Notes: a model not told the origin generated them from the letters alone. 64,000 bases of DNA from Opitutia bacterium (GCA_004558035.1 SFEJ01000001.1:1-64000); one strand, 5' to 3'; positions 44,000 to 52,785 are shown, counted from the first letter of the stretch. Numbers and translations: made by a program.

Positions 44000-45067
44000 T
44001 TACGGTTCCTCGTGTTCTTCCGGCAGGGAGATCGGCGAGTCGTTTTCGATGTCGATGACCTCGGAGATGTCTCCCGTCGCGTTGGCGCGGCGGCGGCGGG
44101 CTTCGACGCGGCGCTGCTTTTCCGCCTCGATCTTGCCTTCGACGGAATAGCGCGTGAACGGCACCTTGTTGAGGCGTTCCGCGGGAATGGGCTTTCCGGT
44201 GATTTCGCAGATGCCGTAGGTGCCTTTCTTCATGCGCTCGACGGCGATGTTGATTTCGGAAAGCTCCTCCTGCTCGGCGGCGAGGCGGCTGATCGCGAAG
44301 TCGCGGTCGAAGGCCTCGTTGTCGATGTCCGCCGTGTGCTGGCTGTAGGCGGAGACGTCGCCGGTCTCCTCCTTGCCTTCCTTGCGGAACGCGTTCTCGG
44401 AGTGGCGGGAGATGTTCGCCATCAGCTCGTCCTTGCGCGCCATGAGCTTGCGGTAGTACTTGCGCCATTTTTCGGGAATGAGCGCCTCTTCCTGCGAAAC
44501 GGCGTCCTTCGCGAACGGGTTGAAGCCGAAAAGGTCGCTGATCGAGACGGCGCCGACGGTGCGCTTGCCGTCGCTCTTCGGGAGCTCCTTCAGAATGATC
44601 TTTTTGTTTTCCGCCTTCTTGGCGGGAACGACGCCGAGCTCCGGGCTGAAGACGTTGATGCCCGCCGTGCCGCGCTGAAAGAGCAGCTGTTCGAGCTCCG
44701 CCGGCGTGTAGGCGCGCGCGCGGTTCGGCGAGACGCGCTTGGAGGCGGCGCGCACGTCGCGCGGCACGGAAATGGCGGCGGTGGAAGCGCCGCGCGCGGC
44801 TTCAGCCTTGGGCTTTCTGCCGCGCTTCGCGGGAGCGATCAGCGGGCGCGCCTCCTGTTTCGCGGGAACAGTTTTTGCGGGGCGCGTCTCCGCCTTCTTG
44901 GCGGGAACGGGCTTCGCGGGAACGCTTTTCTTCGTCGCCTTCGCGGGCGCGGCTTTCTTCGCCGGCGGCGTCTTCACGGCGGCGGATTTCTTCGCGGGAG
45001 CCTTCGCCGGCGTCTTCGCGGCGGGGCGTTTCGCGGCCTGCTTGGAGGAAATTTTCTTGGCTGACAT
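44000..45067 (-). CDS. TraR/DksA-like protein with long Lys/Ala/Pro-rich N terminus
   Basis: 355 residues. Residues 1 to about 95 are a Lys/Ala/Pro repeat region (AAKTPAKAPAKKSAAVKTPPAK) like a histone H1 tail. The C-terminal 120 residues match TraR/DksA: coiled-coil helices and GTYGICEITGKPIPAERLNKVP. The family's four-Cys zinc finger is reduced: only one Cys is seen. It probably binds RNA polymerase or DNA. The N-terminal linker reads Val-Pro-Ala-Lys repeatedly because it is built on CGTTCCCGC copies. lspA follows 10 bp downstream, so they may be co-transcribed. Confidence 0.85.
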   Translation of the reverse strand: MSAKKISSKQAAKRPAAKTPAKAPAKKSAAVKTPPAKKAAPAKATKKSVPAKPVPAKKAETRPAKTVPAKQEARPLIAPAKRGRKPKAEAARGASTAAISVPRDVRAASKRVSPNRARAYTPAELEQLLFQRGTAGINVFSPELGVVPAKKAENKKIILKELPKSDGKRTVGAVSISDLFGFNPFAKDAVSQEEALIPEKWRKYYRKLMARKDELMANISRHSENAFRKEGKEETGDVSAYSQHTADIDNEAFDRDFAISRLAAEQEELSEINIAVERMKKGTYGICEITGKPIPAERLNKVPFTRYSVEGKIEAEKQRRVEARRRRANATGDISEVIDIENDSPISLPEEHEEP

Positions 45068-45200
45068 AAGAATAAGATTCTGACTGCGTTGAAAAGGAGG
45101 TATCGCCTTGCTGAAAAAGGTTGCGAACAGCATGTTGATTTCCGCTGAAGTGTCAATTCAACGCGCGCCGCGCCGCGCGCTTCCGCGCGAAAAATTCTTG

Positions 45201-45229
45201 TTGCGTCGAAAAAACCGTTCTCGTAATAT
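45201..45229 (+). promoter_or_regulatory. Promoter of the rplY operon
   Basis: TTGCGT (45201-45206), 17-bp spacer, TAATAT (45224-45229). It leaves a leader of about 80 nt before rplY, unlike the short-leader promoters elsewhere in the window. Confidence 0.7.
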
Positions 45230-45315
45230 CGACTCTTCATTCTCGACTTGTCTTCGGTCGAGGCGCGGCCGCAGCAGTTGCGGGCCCGTGACTACCACGG
45301 AGACACATCCAACCA

Positions 45316-45948
45316 ATGAAAAAATACAAACTGAATGTCAAGAAACGCGACGGCATCGGCCGCGGGCCGGCCCGTCGCCTTCGCGCCGCGGGCGCAATCC
45401 CGGGCGTGATTTACGGAAAAAGCGGCTCGAAGCCCGTCGCCATCGACGCGGTCGAATTCCGCATGATGATGCGCGCCAAGGGCGAAAGCGCCGCTCTCGT
45501 CGAGATTGCTGTCGACGGCGCCGAGACGCTGCTCTCTCTCATCAAGGACTTCCAGCGCGACGCCGTCTCGCAGAAGGTCGTTCACGTCGACATCCTCGAG
45601 GTCGATCCCAACGTGCAGATGACCGCCACGATCCCCGTCCACGTCAAGGGCGAAGCGATCGGCGTGCTGCAGGAAAACGCGACGCTCGAAGCGGTGCACG
45701 AAATCATCGTCCGCTGCCTCCCGAAGGACCTGCCCGAATTCATCGAAGTGGACGTTTCCGGTCTGCACGCGGGCCACACGATTCACATCGACGCGCTGCC
45801 GCCGATTCCGGGCGTCACGTTCCCGGCGAATCAGAACACCGTCGTCGCGTCCTGCACGGTCGAAAAGCAGGAAGAAGAACCCGCTCCCGCCGCGGAAGGC
45901 GAAGCCGCTCCTGCGGACGCCGCCGCTCCCGCGCCCGAAAAGAAATAA
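45316..45948 (+). CDS. rplY: 50S ribosomal protein L25, CTC form
   Basis: 210 residues: L25 domain binding 5S rRNA (RRLRAAGAIPGVIYGK), then the TL5/CTC C-terminal beta domain (VPVHVKGEAIGV-like stretch, HTIHIDALPPIPGV) and an Ala/Glu/Pro tail. First gene of an rplY-pth-rpsF-ssb-rplI run, an order found in several phyla. Confidence 0.96.
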   Translation: MKKYKLNVKKRDGIGRGPARRLRAAGAIPGVIYGKSGSKPVAIDAVEFRMMMRAKGESAALVEIAVDGAETLLSLIKDFQRDAVSQKVVHVDILEVDPNVQMTATIPVHVKGEAIGVLQENATLEAVHEIIVRCLPKDLPEFIEVDVSGLHAGHTIHIDALPPIPGVTFPANQNTVVASCTVEKQEEEPAPAAEGEAAPADAAAPAPEKK

Positions 45949-45999
45949 CTTCGGTCCGCGCGTGTTTCTCGCCTTTCGGCGTTTGTTCTTTAAAATTCG

Positions 46000-46593
46000 A
46001 TGTTCGTTTCCGCCATTTACGGTCTGGGCAATCCCGGCAAAGAGTACGAGTTCACCCGCCACAACACGGGTTTTCGCGTAGTCGATGCTCTGGCGAAGCG
46101 CCTCGGCGCCGAGTTCCGCAAGGACGCGGCGCTGCGCGGGGAGTTCGCGAAAACGCGATTCGGCTCCGCGGGAACGCTCTGGCTCGGGAAGCCGCTGACG
46201 TTCATGAATCTCAGCGGTGAGTGCGTGGGGGCTCACGCCCGCTACCACAAGCTCGACTTCTCCACGGTCGTGGTCGTCTACGACGACATCGCGCTTCCGG
46301 TCGGGGCGGTCAAGATTTCCCAGGGCGGCGGAGATGGTGGCCACAACGGAATCAAGAGCGTCATCCGCTGTTGCGGGAACGCCTTCATCCGCTTCCGCGT
46401 CGGCATCGGCGCGAAGCCTTTCCGCGAACAGCCGCTCGCAGACTTCGTGCTGGGGAAACTCGGCGACGAGGAAAAGAACATTTTCGAAACACGGCAGGCA
46501 AACTTCATCCAAGGCCTGGAGCTTCTGATTTCCCAGGGGCTTTCCGCCGCACAAAACCTTATCAACAGAAAAGACAACAATGAACGACCTTAA
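46000..46593 (+). CDS. pth: Peptidyl-tRNA hydrolase
   Basis: 197 residues. Recycles peptidyl-tRNA released from stalled ribosomes. Marks: IYGLGNPGKEYEFTRHNTGF with the catalytic His, KPLTFMNLSGE, VYDDIALPVG and the GGDGGHNGIKSV segment. Its 3' end overlaps the start of rpsF by 14 bp. Confidence 0.96.
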   Translation: MFVSAIYGLGNPGKEYEFTRHNTGFRVVDALAKRLGAEFRKDAALRGEFAKTRFGSAGTLWLGKPLTFMNLSGECVGAHARYHKLDFSTVVVVYDDIALPVGAVKISQGGGDGGHNGIKSVIRCCGNAFIRFRVGIGAKPFREQPLADFVLGKLGDEEKNIFETRQANFIQGLELLISQGLSAAQNLINRKDNNERP

Positions 46594-46867
46594 CAAATAT
46601 CGTGTGAACATGATTTTCGATGTCCGCGGCGTCACCGCCGAGGCGCAGATCGAGAAGATCAAGACGCTCATTTCCGCGCTCGGGGCGACCCTCGAGGAAG
46701 TGACGGATCTCGGCGTCAAGGACTTCGTCCGCGTCACCAATCGCCGCATGCCGAACGCGCACTACACGCAGTTCGACGTCGCCGCCGCGACGACCTTTCC
46801 GGTCGCCTTCCGCGAAAAACTTCGTCTCGACCGCACCATCAAGCGCATCCTGATCCAAGCCCGCTGA
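46580..46867 (+). CDS. rpsF: 30S ribosomal protein S6
   Basis: 95 residues, alpha/beta ferredoxin-like fold of S6: YRVNMIFDVRG start, a central LGVKDFVR strand and LDRTIKRILIQ near the end. It starts inside the end of pth. Its ribosomal partner gene rpsR (S18), normally downstream of ssb, is missing from the operon. Confidence 0.93.
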   Translation: MNDLNKYRVNMIFDVRGVTAEAQIEKIKTLISALGATLEEVTDLGVKDFVRVTNRRMPNAHYTQFDVAAATTFPVAFREKLRLDRTIKRILIQAR

Positions 46868-46900
46868 CCGTAACCCCGAATCGCAAAGGACACCCCGAAA

Positions 46901-47380
46901 ATGGCATCGTTCAACAAAGTGATCCTCATGGGCAACCTCACGCGCGATCCCGAGCTGCGCACGCTTCCGAGCGGCAACGCCGTGGCGCGCATCGGGCTCG
47001 CCGTCAATCGCGCCTACCTCTCCAAGGAAGGCGAAAAGAAAGAAGAAGTCACCTACGTGGACGTGGACGCTTTCGGAAAACAGGCGGAAACGATCGCGAA
47101 GTGGTGCACGAAAGGGCGCACGCTGCTCGTCGAAGGGCGTCTGCGTCTCGACCAGTGGGACGACAAGACGACGGGCGAAAAGCGCTCGCGTCTCGGCATC
47201 GTGCTCGAAAACTTCCAGTTCGTCGGCTCCCGCGGTGACTCGCCCGCCGGAGGCGCTTCCGCGCCTTCCGACTACGACGACGTCGCTCCGGCTCCGCGCC
47301 GCGCTCCCGCGCCGTCGCGCCAGCCCGCGCCGCCGCCGCCGGCTTCGTCGGACATGAACGACGAAGACGTCCCGTTCTGA
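46901..47380 (+). CDS. ssb: Single-stranded DNA-binding protein
   Basis: 159 residues. OB fold with MASFNKVILMGNLTRDPELR, VARIGLAVNRAY, and LLVEGRLRLDQWDDK. A Pro/Ala-rich linker leads to the acidic tip DEDVPF, a variant of the usual DDDIPF that recruits partner proteins. Confidence 0.96.
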   Translation: MASFNKVILMGNLTRDPELRTLPSGNAVARIGLAVNRAYLSKEGEKKEEVTYVDVDAFGKQAETIAKWCTKGRTLLVEGRLRLDQWDDKTTGEKRSRLGIVLENFQFVGSRGDSPAGGASAPSDYDDVAPAPRRAPAPSRQPAPPPPASSDMNDEDVPF

Positions 47381-47433
47381 TTCGGTTCCGGTCCCGGAAA
47401 ACAACAACGTTCAACATTTAACAAAACAAAATT

Positions 47434-48003
47434 ATGGCACTCTCTGAAGTCCTCCTCAAAAAGCCCGTCGCCGGTCTCGGCGCCGAAGGCGATCAAGTCA
47501 AGGTCCGCGCCGGCTTCGCGCGCAATTTCCTGTTCCCGCAGGGAATCGCCGTTCCCGTGACGCAGGCGAACCGCAAGCAGATCGAAGCGCTCAAGAAGGC
47601 GCGCGCCGAACGCGAAGCCAAGGAACTCGAAGCGGCTAAATCCGCCGCCGAAAAGCTCGCCGGCGTCGCCCTCACGTTCGCCGTCAAGACCGGCGAAGGC
47701 GGAAAGCTCTTCGGCTCGATCTCCACGACCGACATCGCGAAGAAGCTCGCCGAACTCGGCCACGAAATCGAAAAGAAGGCGATCCACCTCGAACACGGCG
47801 CTATCAAGCACCTCGGCAAAACCTCCGCCGTCGTCAAGCTGCACGCCGAAGTCTCCGTGGAAATCTCCGTCGAAGTCGTTTCCGAAAATCCGGTCGAAGA
47901 AGTCGCGGAAGACTCCGCCAAGGGCAAGAAGGGCGCCCGCAAGCCGCGCGCTCCGAAGGCCGAGGAAGCCGCCGCTTCCGACGAAGCTCCGAAAGCCGAG
48001 TAA
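47434..48003 (+). CDS. rplI: 50S ribosomal protein L9
   Basis: 189 residues. N-terminal domain EVLLKKPVAGLGAEGDQVKVRAG and ARNFLFPQGIAVP, long linking helix (about residues 43-75), C-terminal domain with GGKLFGSISTTDIA. A Lys/Ala/Glu tail of about 40 residues extends beyond the usual end. Only 53 bp separate it from ssb, with no room for rpsR. Confidence 0.96.
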   Translation: MALSEVLLKKPVAGLGAEGDQVKVRAGFARNFLFPQGIAVPVTQANRKQIEALKKARAEREAKELEAAKSAAEKLAGVALTFAVKTGEGGKLFGSISTTDIAKKLAELGHEIEKKAIHLEHGAIKHLGKTSAVVKLHAEVSVEISVEVVSENPVEEVAEDSAKGKKGARKPRAPKAEEAAASDEAPKAE

Positions 48004-48025
48004 ACGAATCTCCTTTCGTTCGACG

Positions 48026-48060
48026 AGCGTTCCCGCCTTCCCGCGGGAACGCTTTTTTTT
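48026..48060 (+). terminator. Terminator of the rplY-rplI operon, made of two motif copies
   Basis: An 11-bp perfect stem, AGCGTTCCCGC with GCGGGAACGCT, a 6-nt loop and T8. Both arms are full copies of the iterated 9-mer, head to head. Confidence 0.92.
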
Positions 48061-48131
48061 GCGCGTGCGGGCGAGGCGAGGAAAGAAAGTCCGCGGTTGC
48101 GTTTTCGCGGCGGGGGCTTTTTCCTATCCGC

Positions 48132-49007
48132 ATGAAAGTTCTTCGAGCAGCAAGCGCCGGGTTCTGCCGCGGCGTCGAACGCGCCATCAACATCGCCCGC
48201 GAATACGCCTTGCGCGGGAGATTTCCCGTGTTCACGGACGGTCCGCTCATTCACAACAGCCAGATGATGGCGGAGCTCGCCCGCGAAGGCGTTCGCGAGC
48301 TCGGCGACTACCGCAGCAGCGAAAAGCTCGAAATCGATCTCGACGACGAGGCGCGCGGGAACGCCGTGCTCATCGTGCGCGCGCACGGCATTTCGCCGCA
48401 GCGGCGCGAGTATCTGCGTTCTCTCGGGCTGGAATTCCGCGACGCGACCTGTCCCGACGTCGCCGCCATCGCCGGGCGCGTGAAAATGTATGCGCAGAAA
48501 GGATACGCGACCGTGATCTTCGGCGATCCCGACCATCCCGAAGTCGTCGGCATTCTCGGCTATTCGCGGGGGCGCGGCTACGCGGTGCGCTCGCTCGAGG
48601 ACATCGAGAAGCTGCCCGAGCTCGGCGAAAAAGTCTGCATGGTCTCGCAGTCGACGATGTATCCGGACGAATTCGAAAAACTCGTCTCGGCGCTGAAAAA
48701 ACGCTTTCCCGAAGCGCTCATCTTCAACACGATATGCGGCGCGACGCGCGACCGCCAGGGCGACGTTCCCGCGTTGGCGCGGGAAGGCGCGGAGGCGATC
48801 GTCGTCATCGGCGGCAGGCATTCGGCCAACACGCTGAAGCTGGCCCGGCTCGTCGAGCGCCAGGGCATTCCGTGCTTCCACGTCGAAACGCTCGCGGAGC
48901 TCGATCTGAACGCGATCTCCCGCTACGGGACGGTCGGCGTCACGGCGGGCGCGTCCACGCCGGGCTTCCTCATCGACGAAGTCTGCGACGCGCTGAAGAA
49001 GTTGTGA
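48132..49007 (+). CDS. ispH: 4-Hydroxy-3-methylbut-2-enyl diphosphate reductase
   Basis: 291 residues. Last step of the MEP pathway, giving IPP and DMAPP. The three iron-sulfur Cys residues are in AGFCRGVERA, DATCPDV and NTICGATRDRQ. The two His in PLIHNSQ and RAHGI are also present. It fits the isoprenoid users in this window (polyprenyl synthase, MiaA). The ATG follows a TATCC sequence by a few bases, possibly another short-leader transcript. Confidence 0.96.
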   Translation: MKVLRAASAGFCRGVERAINIAREYALRGRFPVFTDGPLIHNSQMMAELAREGVRELGDYRSSEKLEIDLDDEARGNAVLIVRAHGISPQRREYLRSLGLEFRDATCPDVAAIAGRVKMYAQKGYATVIFGDPDHPEVVGILGYSRGRGYAVRSLEDIEKLPELGEKVCMVSQSTMYPDEFEKLVSALKKRFPEALIFNTICGATRDRQGDVPALAREGAEAIVVIGGRHSANTLKLARLVERQGIPCFHVETLAELDLNAISRYGTVGVTAGASTPGFLIDEVCDALKKL

Positions 49008-49038
49008 AGATTTCGGCGAAGCGGAGCCCGACAAAAAA

Positions 49039-49070
49039 ACGCGCCCTTTGCGGGGGCGCGTTTTTTTTTG
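49039..49070. terminator. Bidirectional terminator between ispH and rplS
   Basis: ACGCGCCC with GGGCGCGT, 7-nt loop, A7 on the left and T9 on the right, between convergent genes. Confidence 0.88.
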
Positions 49071-49085
49071 ACGGGGGCGCGAAAA

Positions 49086-49451
49086 TCACGCTTCCGTGGA
49101 GAAGGCTTTCTCCTTGACCTTCGTCGCGCTCTTGCCGAGGCGTTTGCGCAGGTAGTGGAGGCGCGCCTTCATCGGGACCGACTTGCGTTCGACCTCGATC
49201 TTGACGACGTTCGGGCTGTGCACCGGGAACACGCGTTCGACGCCTTCGCCGGAGGCGATGCGGCGGACCGTGAAGGCTTCTTGAATGCCCGTGCCTTTGT
49301 GGCTGATCACGATTCCGGAGAAGATCTGGATGCGCTCCTTGTCTCCTTCACGCACTTTCGTGTGCACGCGGACGCCGTCGCCGACGCGGAAATTGTTGCG
49401 GTCGGTCTTCAGCTGGGCTTGTGTAAGCGAATTAAGAATTTGCTGGCTCAT
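49086..49451 (-). CDS. rplS: 50S ribosomal protein L19
   Basis: 121 residues. Marks: FRVGDGVRVHTKVREGDKER, IQIFSGIVISHKG, FTVRRIASGEGVERVFPVHSP and RLHYLRKRLGKSA. Start overlaps the trmD stop (ATGA). Last gene of the group. Confidence 0.97.
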   Translation of the reverse strand: MSQQILNSLTQAQLKTDRNNFRVGDGVRVHTKVREGDKERIQIFSGIVISHKGTGIQEAFTVRRIASGEGVERVFPVHSPNVVKIEVERKSVPMKARLHYLRKRLGKSATKVKEKAFSTEA

Positions 49452-50143
49452 TGTTGTATGTCTTTTAAAAGTAAATCAGGTCGGCGTTCGCGCGTTTTTT
49501 TCAGCTGCTGCTCGTGACGCCAACGCCGTATTTCGGCGTGGTTGCCGGACAGAAGAACCGGCGGAACGGGCATGCCTCGGAAAACCTCGGGACGCGTATA
49601 CTGAGGAAAGGAAAGAAGATTGGCATTAAAACTGTCGCTCGTCAACGAATTTTCTTCGCCGAGCACGCCGGGAATCTGTCGGGCGATGCAGTCGACCAGA
49701 ACCGCTGCCGCGATCGTGCCGTTCGTCAGCACGTAATCGCCGATGGAAATCTCGCGCGTGACGAGCGCGTCGCGGATGCGCTGATCGATGCCTTCGTAAT
49801 GTCCGCTGAGCAGAACGAGGCGCTTCTTGCGGGAAAGCCCGCGCGCGATTTCGTTCGTCAGCGGCTCGCCGTCCGGGCAGAGATAAATCACCTCGTCCGC
49901 GGGCTCGTCTCCGACGACGGCCTCCACCGCGTCGAAGACGGGCTGCGGCGCCATGAGCATGCCGGCTCCGCCGCCGAAAGGGCGGTCGTCCACGCGGCGG
50001 TGCTTGTCCGTCGACCAGTCGCGGACGTCGTGCAGACGCACGTCCACGAGCCCGTTCTCCACGGCGCGCCCCAGGATGCTCTCGGAAAAGAATCCGGAGA
50101 CCATCTTCGGGAACAGCGTGAGAATGTCGATCTGGAGCGGCAT
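49448..50143 (-). CDS. trmD: tRNA (guanine-N1)-methyltransferase
   Basis: 231 residues. Forms m1G37 in tRNAs, preventing frameshifts. SPOUT trefoil-knot marks: DDRPFGGGAGMLM, LLSGHYEGIDQRI, and ISIGDYVLTNGTIAAAVLVD. Usually rimM lies between rpsP and trmD; it is missing here and a terminator-like hairpin stands right before trmD. Confidence 0.96.
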   Translation of the reverse strand: MPLQIDILTLFPKMVSGFFSESILGRAVENGLVDVRLHDVRDWSTDKHRRVDDRPFGGGAGMLMAPQPVFDAVEAVVGDEPADEVIYLCPDGEPLTNEIARGLSRKKRLVLLSGHYEGIDQRIRDALVTREISIGDYVLTNGTIAAAVLVDCIARQIPGVLGEENSLTSDSFNANLLSFPQYTRPEVFRGMPVPPVLLSGNHAEIRRWRHEQQLKKTRERRPDLLLKDIQQ

Positions 50144-50144
50144 C

Positions 50145-50181
50145 GTAAAAAAAAGGCGTTCTCGCGGACGGGAACGCCTTT
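50145..50181 (-). terminator. Terminator or attenuator between rpsP and trmD
   Basis: In minus sense: AAAGGCGTTC, short loop, GAACGCCTTT, then T-run, ending a few bases before the trmD start. One arm carries the GGGAACG motif intact. It should reduce read-through from rpsP to trmD. Confidence 0.7.
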
Positions 50182-50222
50182 CTCTCGAAAAGGTGAAACG
50201 CGGCGGGAGCGTTCCCGCGGAA

Positions 50223-50489
50223 TTACGCGGCGGGAGCGGCCGCGACTTCCTTGCGCGCGCGCTTGATGAGCGAGCGGACCGTGTCCGACGGCTGCGCGCC
50301 GCACTTCACCCAGTAATCGACGCGGTCGAGATCGACCGTCAGCGGCTGCGTGTTGCCTTTGGCGGCGGGATTGTAGGCGCCGACGATTTCGACGAAGCGT
50401 CCGTCGCGACGCGCCGTGCTCTCGCAGACGACGAGGCGATAGTTCGGCGCGTGAGCGGCGCCATGACGTTGCAATCTGATACGAAGCAT
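50223..50489 (-). CDS. rpsP: 30S ribosomal protein S16
   Basis: 88 residues: MLRIRLQRHGAAHAPNYRLVV, RRDGRFVEIVGAYNP and VDYWVKCGAQPSDTVRSL. The start is fixed by homology; longer upstream extensions are not S16. Confidence 0.96.
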   Translation of the reverse strand: MLRIRLQRHGAAHAPNYRLVVCESTARRDGRFVEIVGAYNPAAKGNTQPLTVDLDRVDYWVKCGAQPSDTVRSLIKRARKEVAAAPAA

Positions 50490-50606
50490 TGTGTTTCCGT
50501 TTGTTTGATATATTGAAAAATTGAAAGAAAGGACATGAAACCTTAACGCGCCCTCTCCGTCAAGCGCGAAAAGCGCGGAAATGTTTTCGGTCGTCGGCGC
50601 TCGCGC

Positions 50607-50635
50607 TTGACAAAGTCCGCCCGAGTGAATGAAAG
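50607..50635 (+). promoter_or_regulatory. Possible promoter of the phosphofructokinase gene
   Basis: TTGACA (50607-50612) with TGAAAG 17 bp downstream; the -10 box is weak. Confidence 0.4.
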
Positions 50636-50665
50636 TAGGAAGCAACTTATTTTGATTCAAGAACT

Positions 50666-51931
50666 ATGGAAACACTTAAAGGAAATTTACTGGTGGCTCA
50701 AAGCGGCGGACCGACGCCGGTCATCAACGCGAGCCTGGCGGGCGTTCTCGCCGCCGCGTTGCAGTTCGAAGACGAAATCGGCGAAATTTACGGCGCCGTG
50801 AACGGCGTCGAGGGAATTTTGAGCGAAAATCTGATCGATCTCGCCGCGGAGTCGCAGCAGACGGTGCGTCTGCTCAAGACGACGCCGGGCGCCGCGCTCG
50901 GCTCCTGCCGCTACAAGCTCAAGAAAGAGCAGGATCTCGCCCGCATTCTTGAAGTCTTCAAGGCGCACGACATCCGTTATTTCCATTACATCGGCGGGAA
51001 CGACTCGCAGGATTCCTCCAAGCGCGTCGCGGACTACTGCGCCGCGCAGGGCTACGAAATACGCGTCGTCGGCGTGCCGAAGACGATCGACAACGACCTC
51101 GTCCTCACCGACCACTGCCCGGGCTACGGCTCGACGATCAAATACATCGCGACGTCCGTGCGCGAACTCGCCTGCGACTGCGAATCGCTCGGCCGCCACG
51201 ACCTGGTGACGATCATCGAAGTCATGGGCCGCAGCGCCGGCTGGATCGCCGCCGGCTCCGTGCTCGCGAAGCGCCGCGCCTGCCCGGAAGACGCGCCGCA
51301 TCTCGTTCTGCTGCCGGAAGTGCCGTTCGACCGCGCCGCCTTCGTCGAAGCCGTCCGCAACGTGCTTTCGCTGAACCGCCACTGCGTCGTCGTCGCGGCG
51401 GAAGGACTGAAGGACGCCGACGGGAACTATCTCGGCGCGAACACGGCCGTGCTCGACGCGTTCGGGCATCCGCGCCTCGGCGGCGTCTGCGAATACCTGA
51501 AGGAGGTTGTCGAAGAATCCTTCGCGGGCGTGAAGACGCGCACCTGCCGTCAGGGGCACATTCAGCGCACCGCCTCGCACTGCGCCTCGAAGACCGACGT
51601 GGACGAGGCCTTCATGGCGGGCGCCGCGGCGGTCAAGGCCGCCGTCGCCGGCGAAAGCGGCAAGATGGTCATTCTCGTCCGCGAGGAAAAGGACCGCTAC
51701 CAGGTGAAGGCGGAGCTCGCGCCGCTCGACGAAGTCGCCAACGGCGTGAAGACGTTCCCGCAGAACTGGATCGGCGAAAACGGCATGACCGTCGGCTTCC
51801 AGTTCGCGAAGTACGCGCTCCCGCTCATTCAGGGCGCGCCGCAGCTCACGGACGAAGCCGGCGTTCCCAAGATGGCGATTCTCGACCGAGTCGCCGTCGA
51901 AAAGCTCTGCCCGCCGTACGAAACCCGCTGA
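50666..51931 (+). CDS. pfp: Pyrophosphate-dependent 6-phosphofructokinase
   Basis: 421 residues. Phosphorylates fructose 6-phosphate, probably with PPi. Marks: VAQSGGPTPVINASL, HYIGGNDSQD (GGN-D in place of the GGDGS of ATP enzymes), VGVPKTIDND with the PPi-type Lys, and IIEVMGRSAGWIAAGS. GQGHIQRT-type substrate segment is RQGHIQRTASHC. The phosphoryl donor is inferred from these residues. Confidence 0.9.
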   Translation: METLKGNLLVAQSGGPTPVINASLAGVLAAALQFEDEIGEIYGAVNGVEGILSENLIDLAAESQQTVRLLKTTPGAALGSCRYKLKKEQDLARILEVFKAHDIRYFHYIGGNDSQDSSKRVADYCAAQGYEIRVVGVPKTIDNDLVLTDHCPGYGSTIKYIATSVRELACDCESLGRHDLVTIIEVMGRSAGWIAAGSVLAKRRACPEDAPHLVLLPEVPFDRAAFVEAVRNVLSLNRHCVVVAAEGLKDADGNYLGANTAVLDAFGHPRLGGVCEYLKEVVEESFAGVKTRTCRQGHIQRTASHCASKTDVDEAFMAGAAAVKAAVAGESGKMVILVREEKDRYQVKAELAPLDEVANGVKTFPQNWIGENGMTVGFQFAKYALPLIQGAPQLTDEAGVPKMAILDRVAVEKLCPPYETR

Positions 51932-52014
51932 AAAGCCGACAAAAAAAACTTGTATTTCGCGGACGGAGCTACAGAATGTCCGCAGATACAAATTCATTCG
52001 AGAGGAAAAAACTT

Positions 52015-52728
52015 ATGAAATTCGCAAAATTGGTTTCCATCATCCTGTCCCCGATCTTCCTCGCCGCGGCTCTGTTCGCGGCTCCGGACACCACGGTTCA
52101 GGCCGCCAAGAACGACGTCGTCGTCGTCGTCAACGGCGTTGCGTCCGCGCTGAAGCCGGGCGACACCGTTCCTGCGGGCGCCGTCGTCAAGGCCGGCAAA
52201 GGCAGCGCCGCCCAGCTGAAGCTTCCCGACGGCTCTCTCGTCGGCGTCGGCGAAGGCGCCGAAGTCACGGTCTCCGTCTCCGAGACGGGCACCGCCACGG
52301 TGATTTCGCTCGGCAGCGGCACGATCACGGTTCAGTCCAACGCGCCCAGAGGTTCTTCGGTGACGATTCAGACGCCCTCCGGAACGGTCTCGGGCACGAA
52401 GGGCACCGTCACGGTCACGGCGACCGCCGCCACCGTCAGCGTCACCTCCACCTCCGGCAGCTGGCGCGTCACGGGAACGAACGGCGACACCGGCGTTCTC
52501 GGCGCCAATCAGACGGTTCTGGTGAAGAAGGGAGACGCCACGTTCGCGCCGCGTCCCGCCACGAAGTCGGAAGCCGCCAAGGCCGAAACGACGCTTTCCG
52601 CCGACGGAGCTTCCGGCGCGGAAAAGCCCGCCGCTCCCGCCGCTCCGGACGCGGGGAACGATTCGGTCAACATCGAAGGCAACGACATCAACACGAACGT
52701 CACGCCCAATTCGCCTGCCATCGGTTAA
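52015..52728 (+). CDS. Exported FecR-domain protein
   Basis: 237 residues. Signal peptide (KFAKLVSIILSPIFLAAALFA), then a FecR-like beta domain (GDTVPAGAVVKAGKGSAAQLKLPDGSLVGVGEG; TPSGTVSGTKGTVTV), and a Pro/Ala-rich tail. Such stand-alone exported FecR domains are frequent in PVC bacteria; function unknown. The ATG at 52015 has a good AGAGGAAAA ribosome-binding site. A likely TTGTAT/CAGAAT promoter lies at 51950-51977. Confidence 0.82.
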   Translation: MKFAKLVSIILSPIFLAAALFAAPDTTVQAAKNDVVVVVNGVASALKPGDTVPAGAVVKAGKGSAAQLKLPDGSLVGVGEGAEVTVSVSETGTATVISLGSGTITVQSNAPRGSSVTIQTPSGTVSGTKGTVTVTATAATVSVTSTSGSWRVTGTNGDTGVLGANQTVLVKKGDATFAPRPATKSEAAKAETTLSADGASGAEKPAAPAAPDAGNDSVNIEGNDINTNVTPNSPAIG

Positions 52729-52750
52729 TCCGGCGTGCGAGTTGTCCGCG

Positions 52751-52785
52751 AAAAAGCCGTTCCCGTTTTCGGGAGCGGCTTTTTT
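52751..52785 (+). terminator. Terminator of the FecR gene, motif-derived
   Basis: AAAAAGCCGTTCCCG with CGGGAGCGGCTTTTT, a TTTT loop and T-run. The left arm has CGTTCCCG intact; the right arm differs by one base. Confidence 0.88.
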
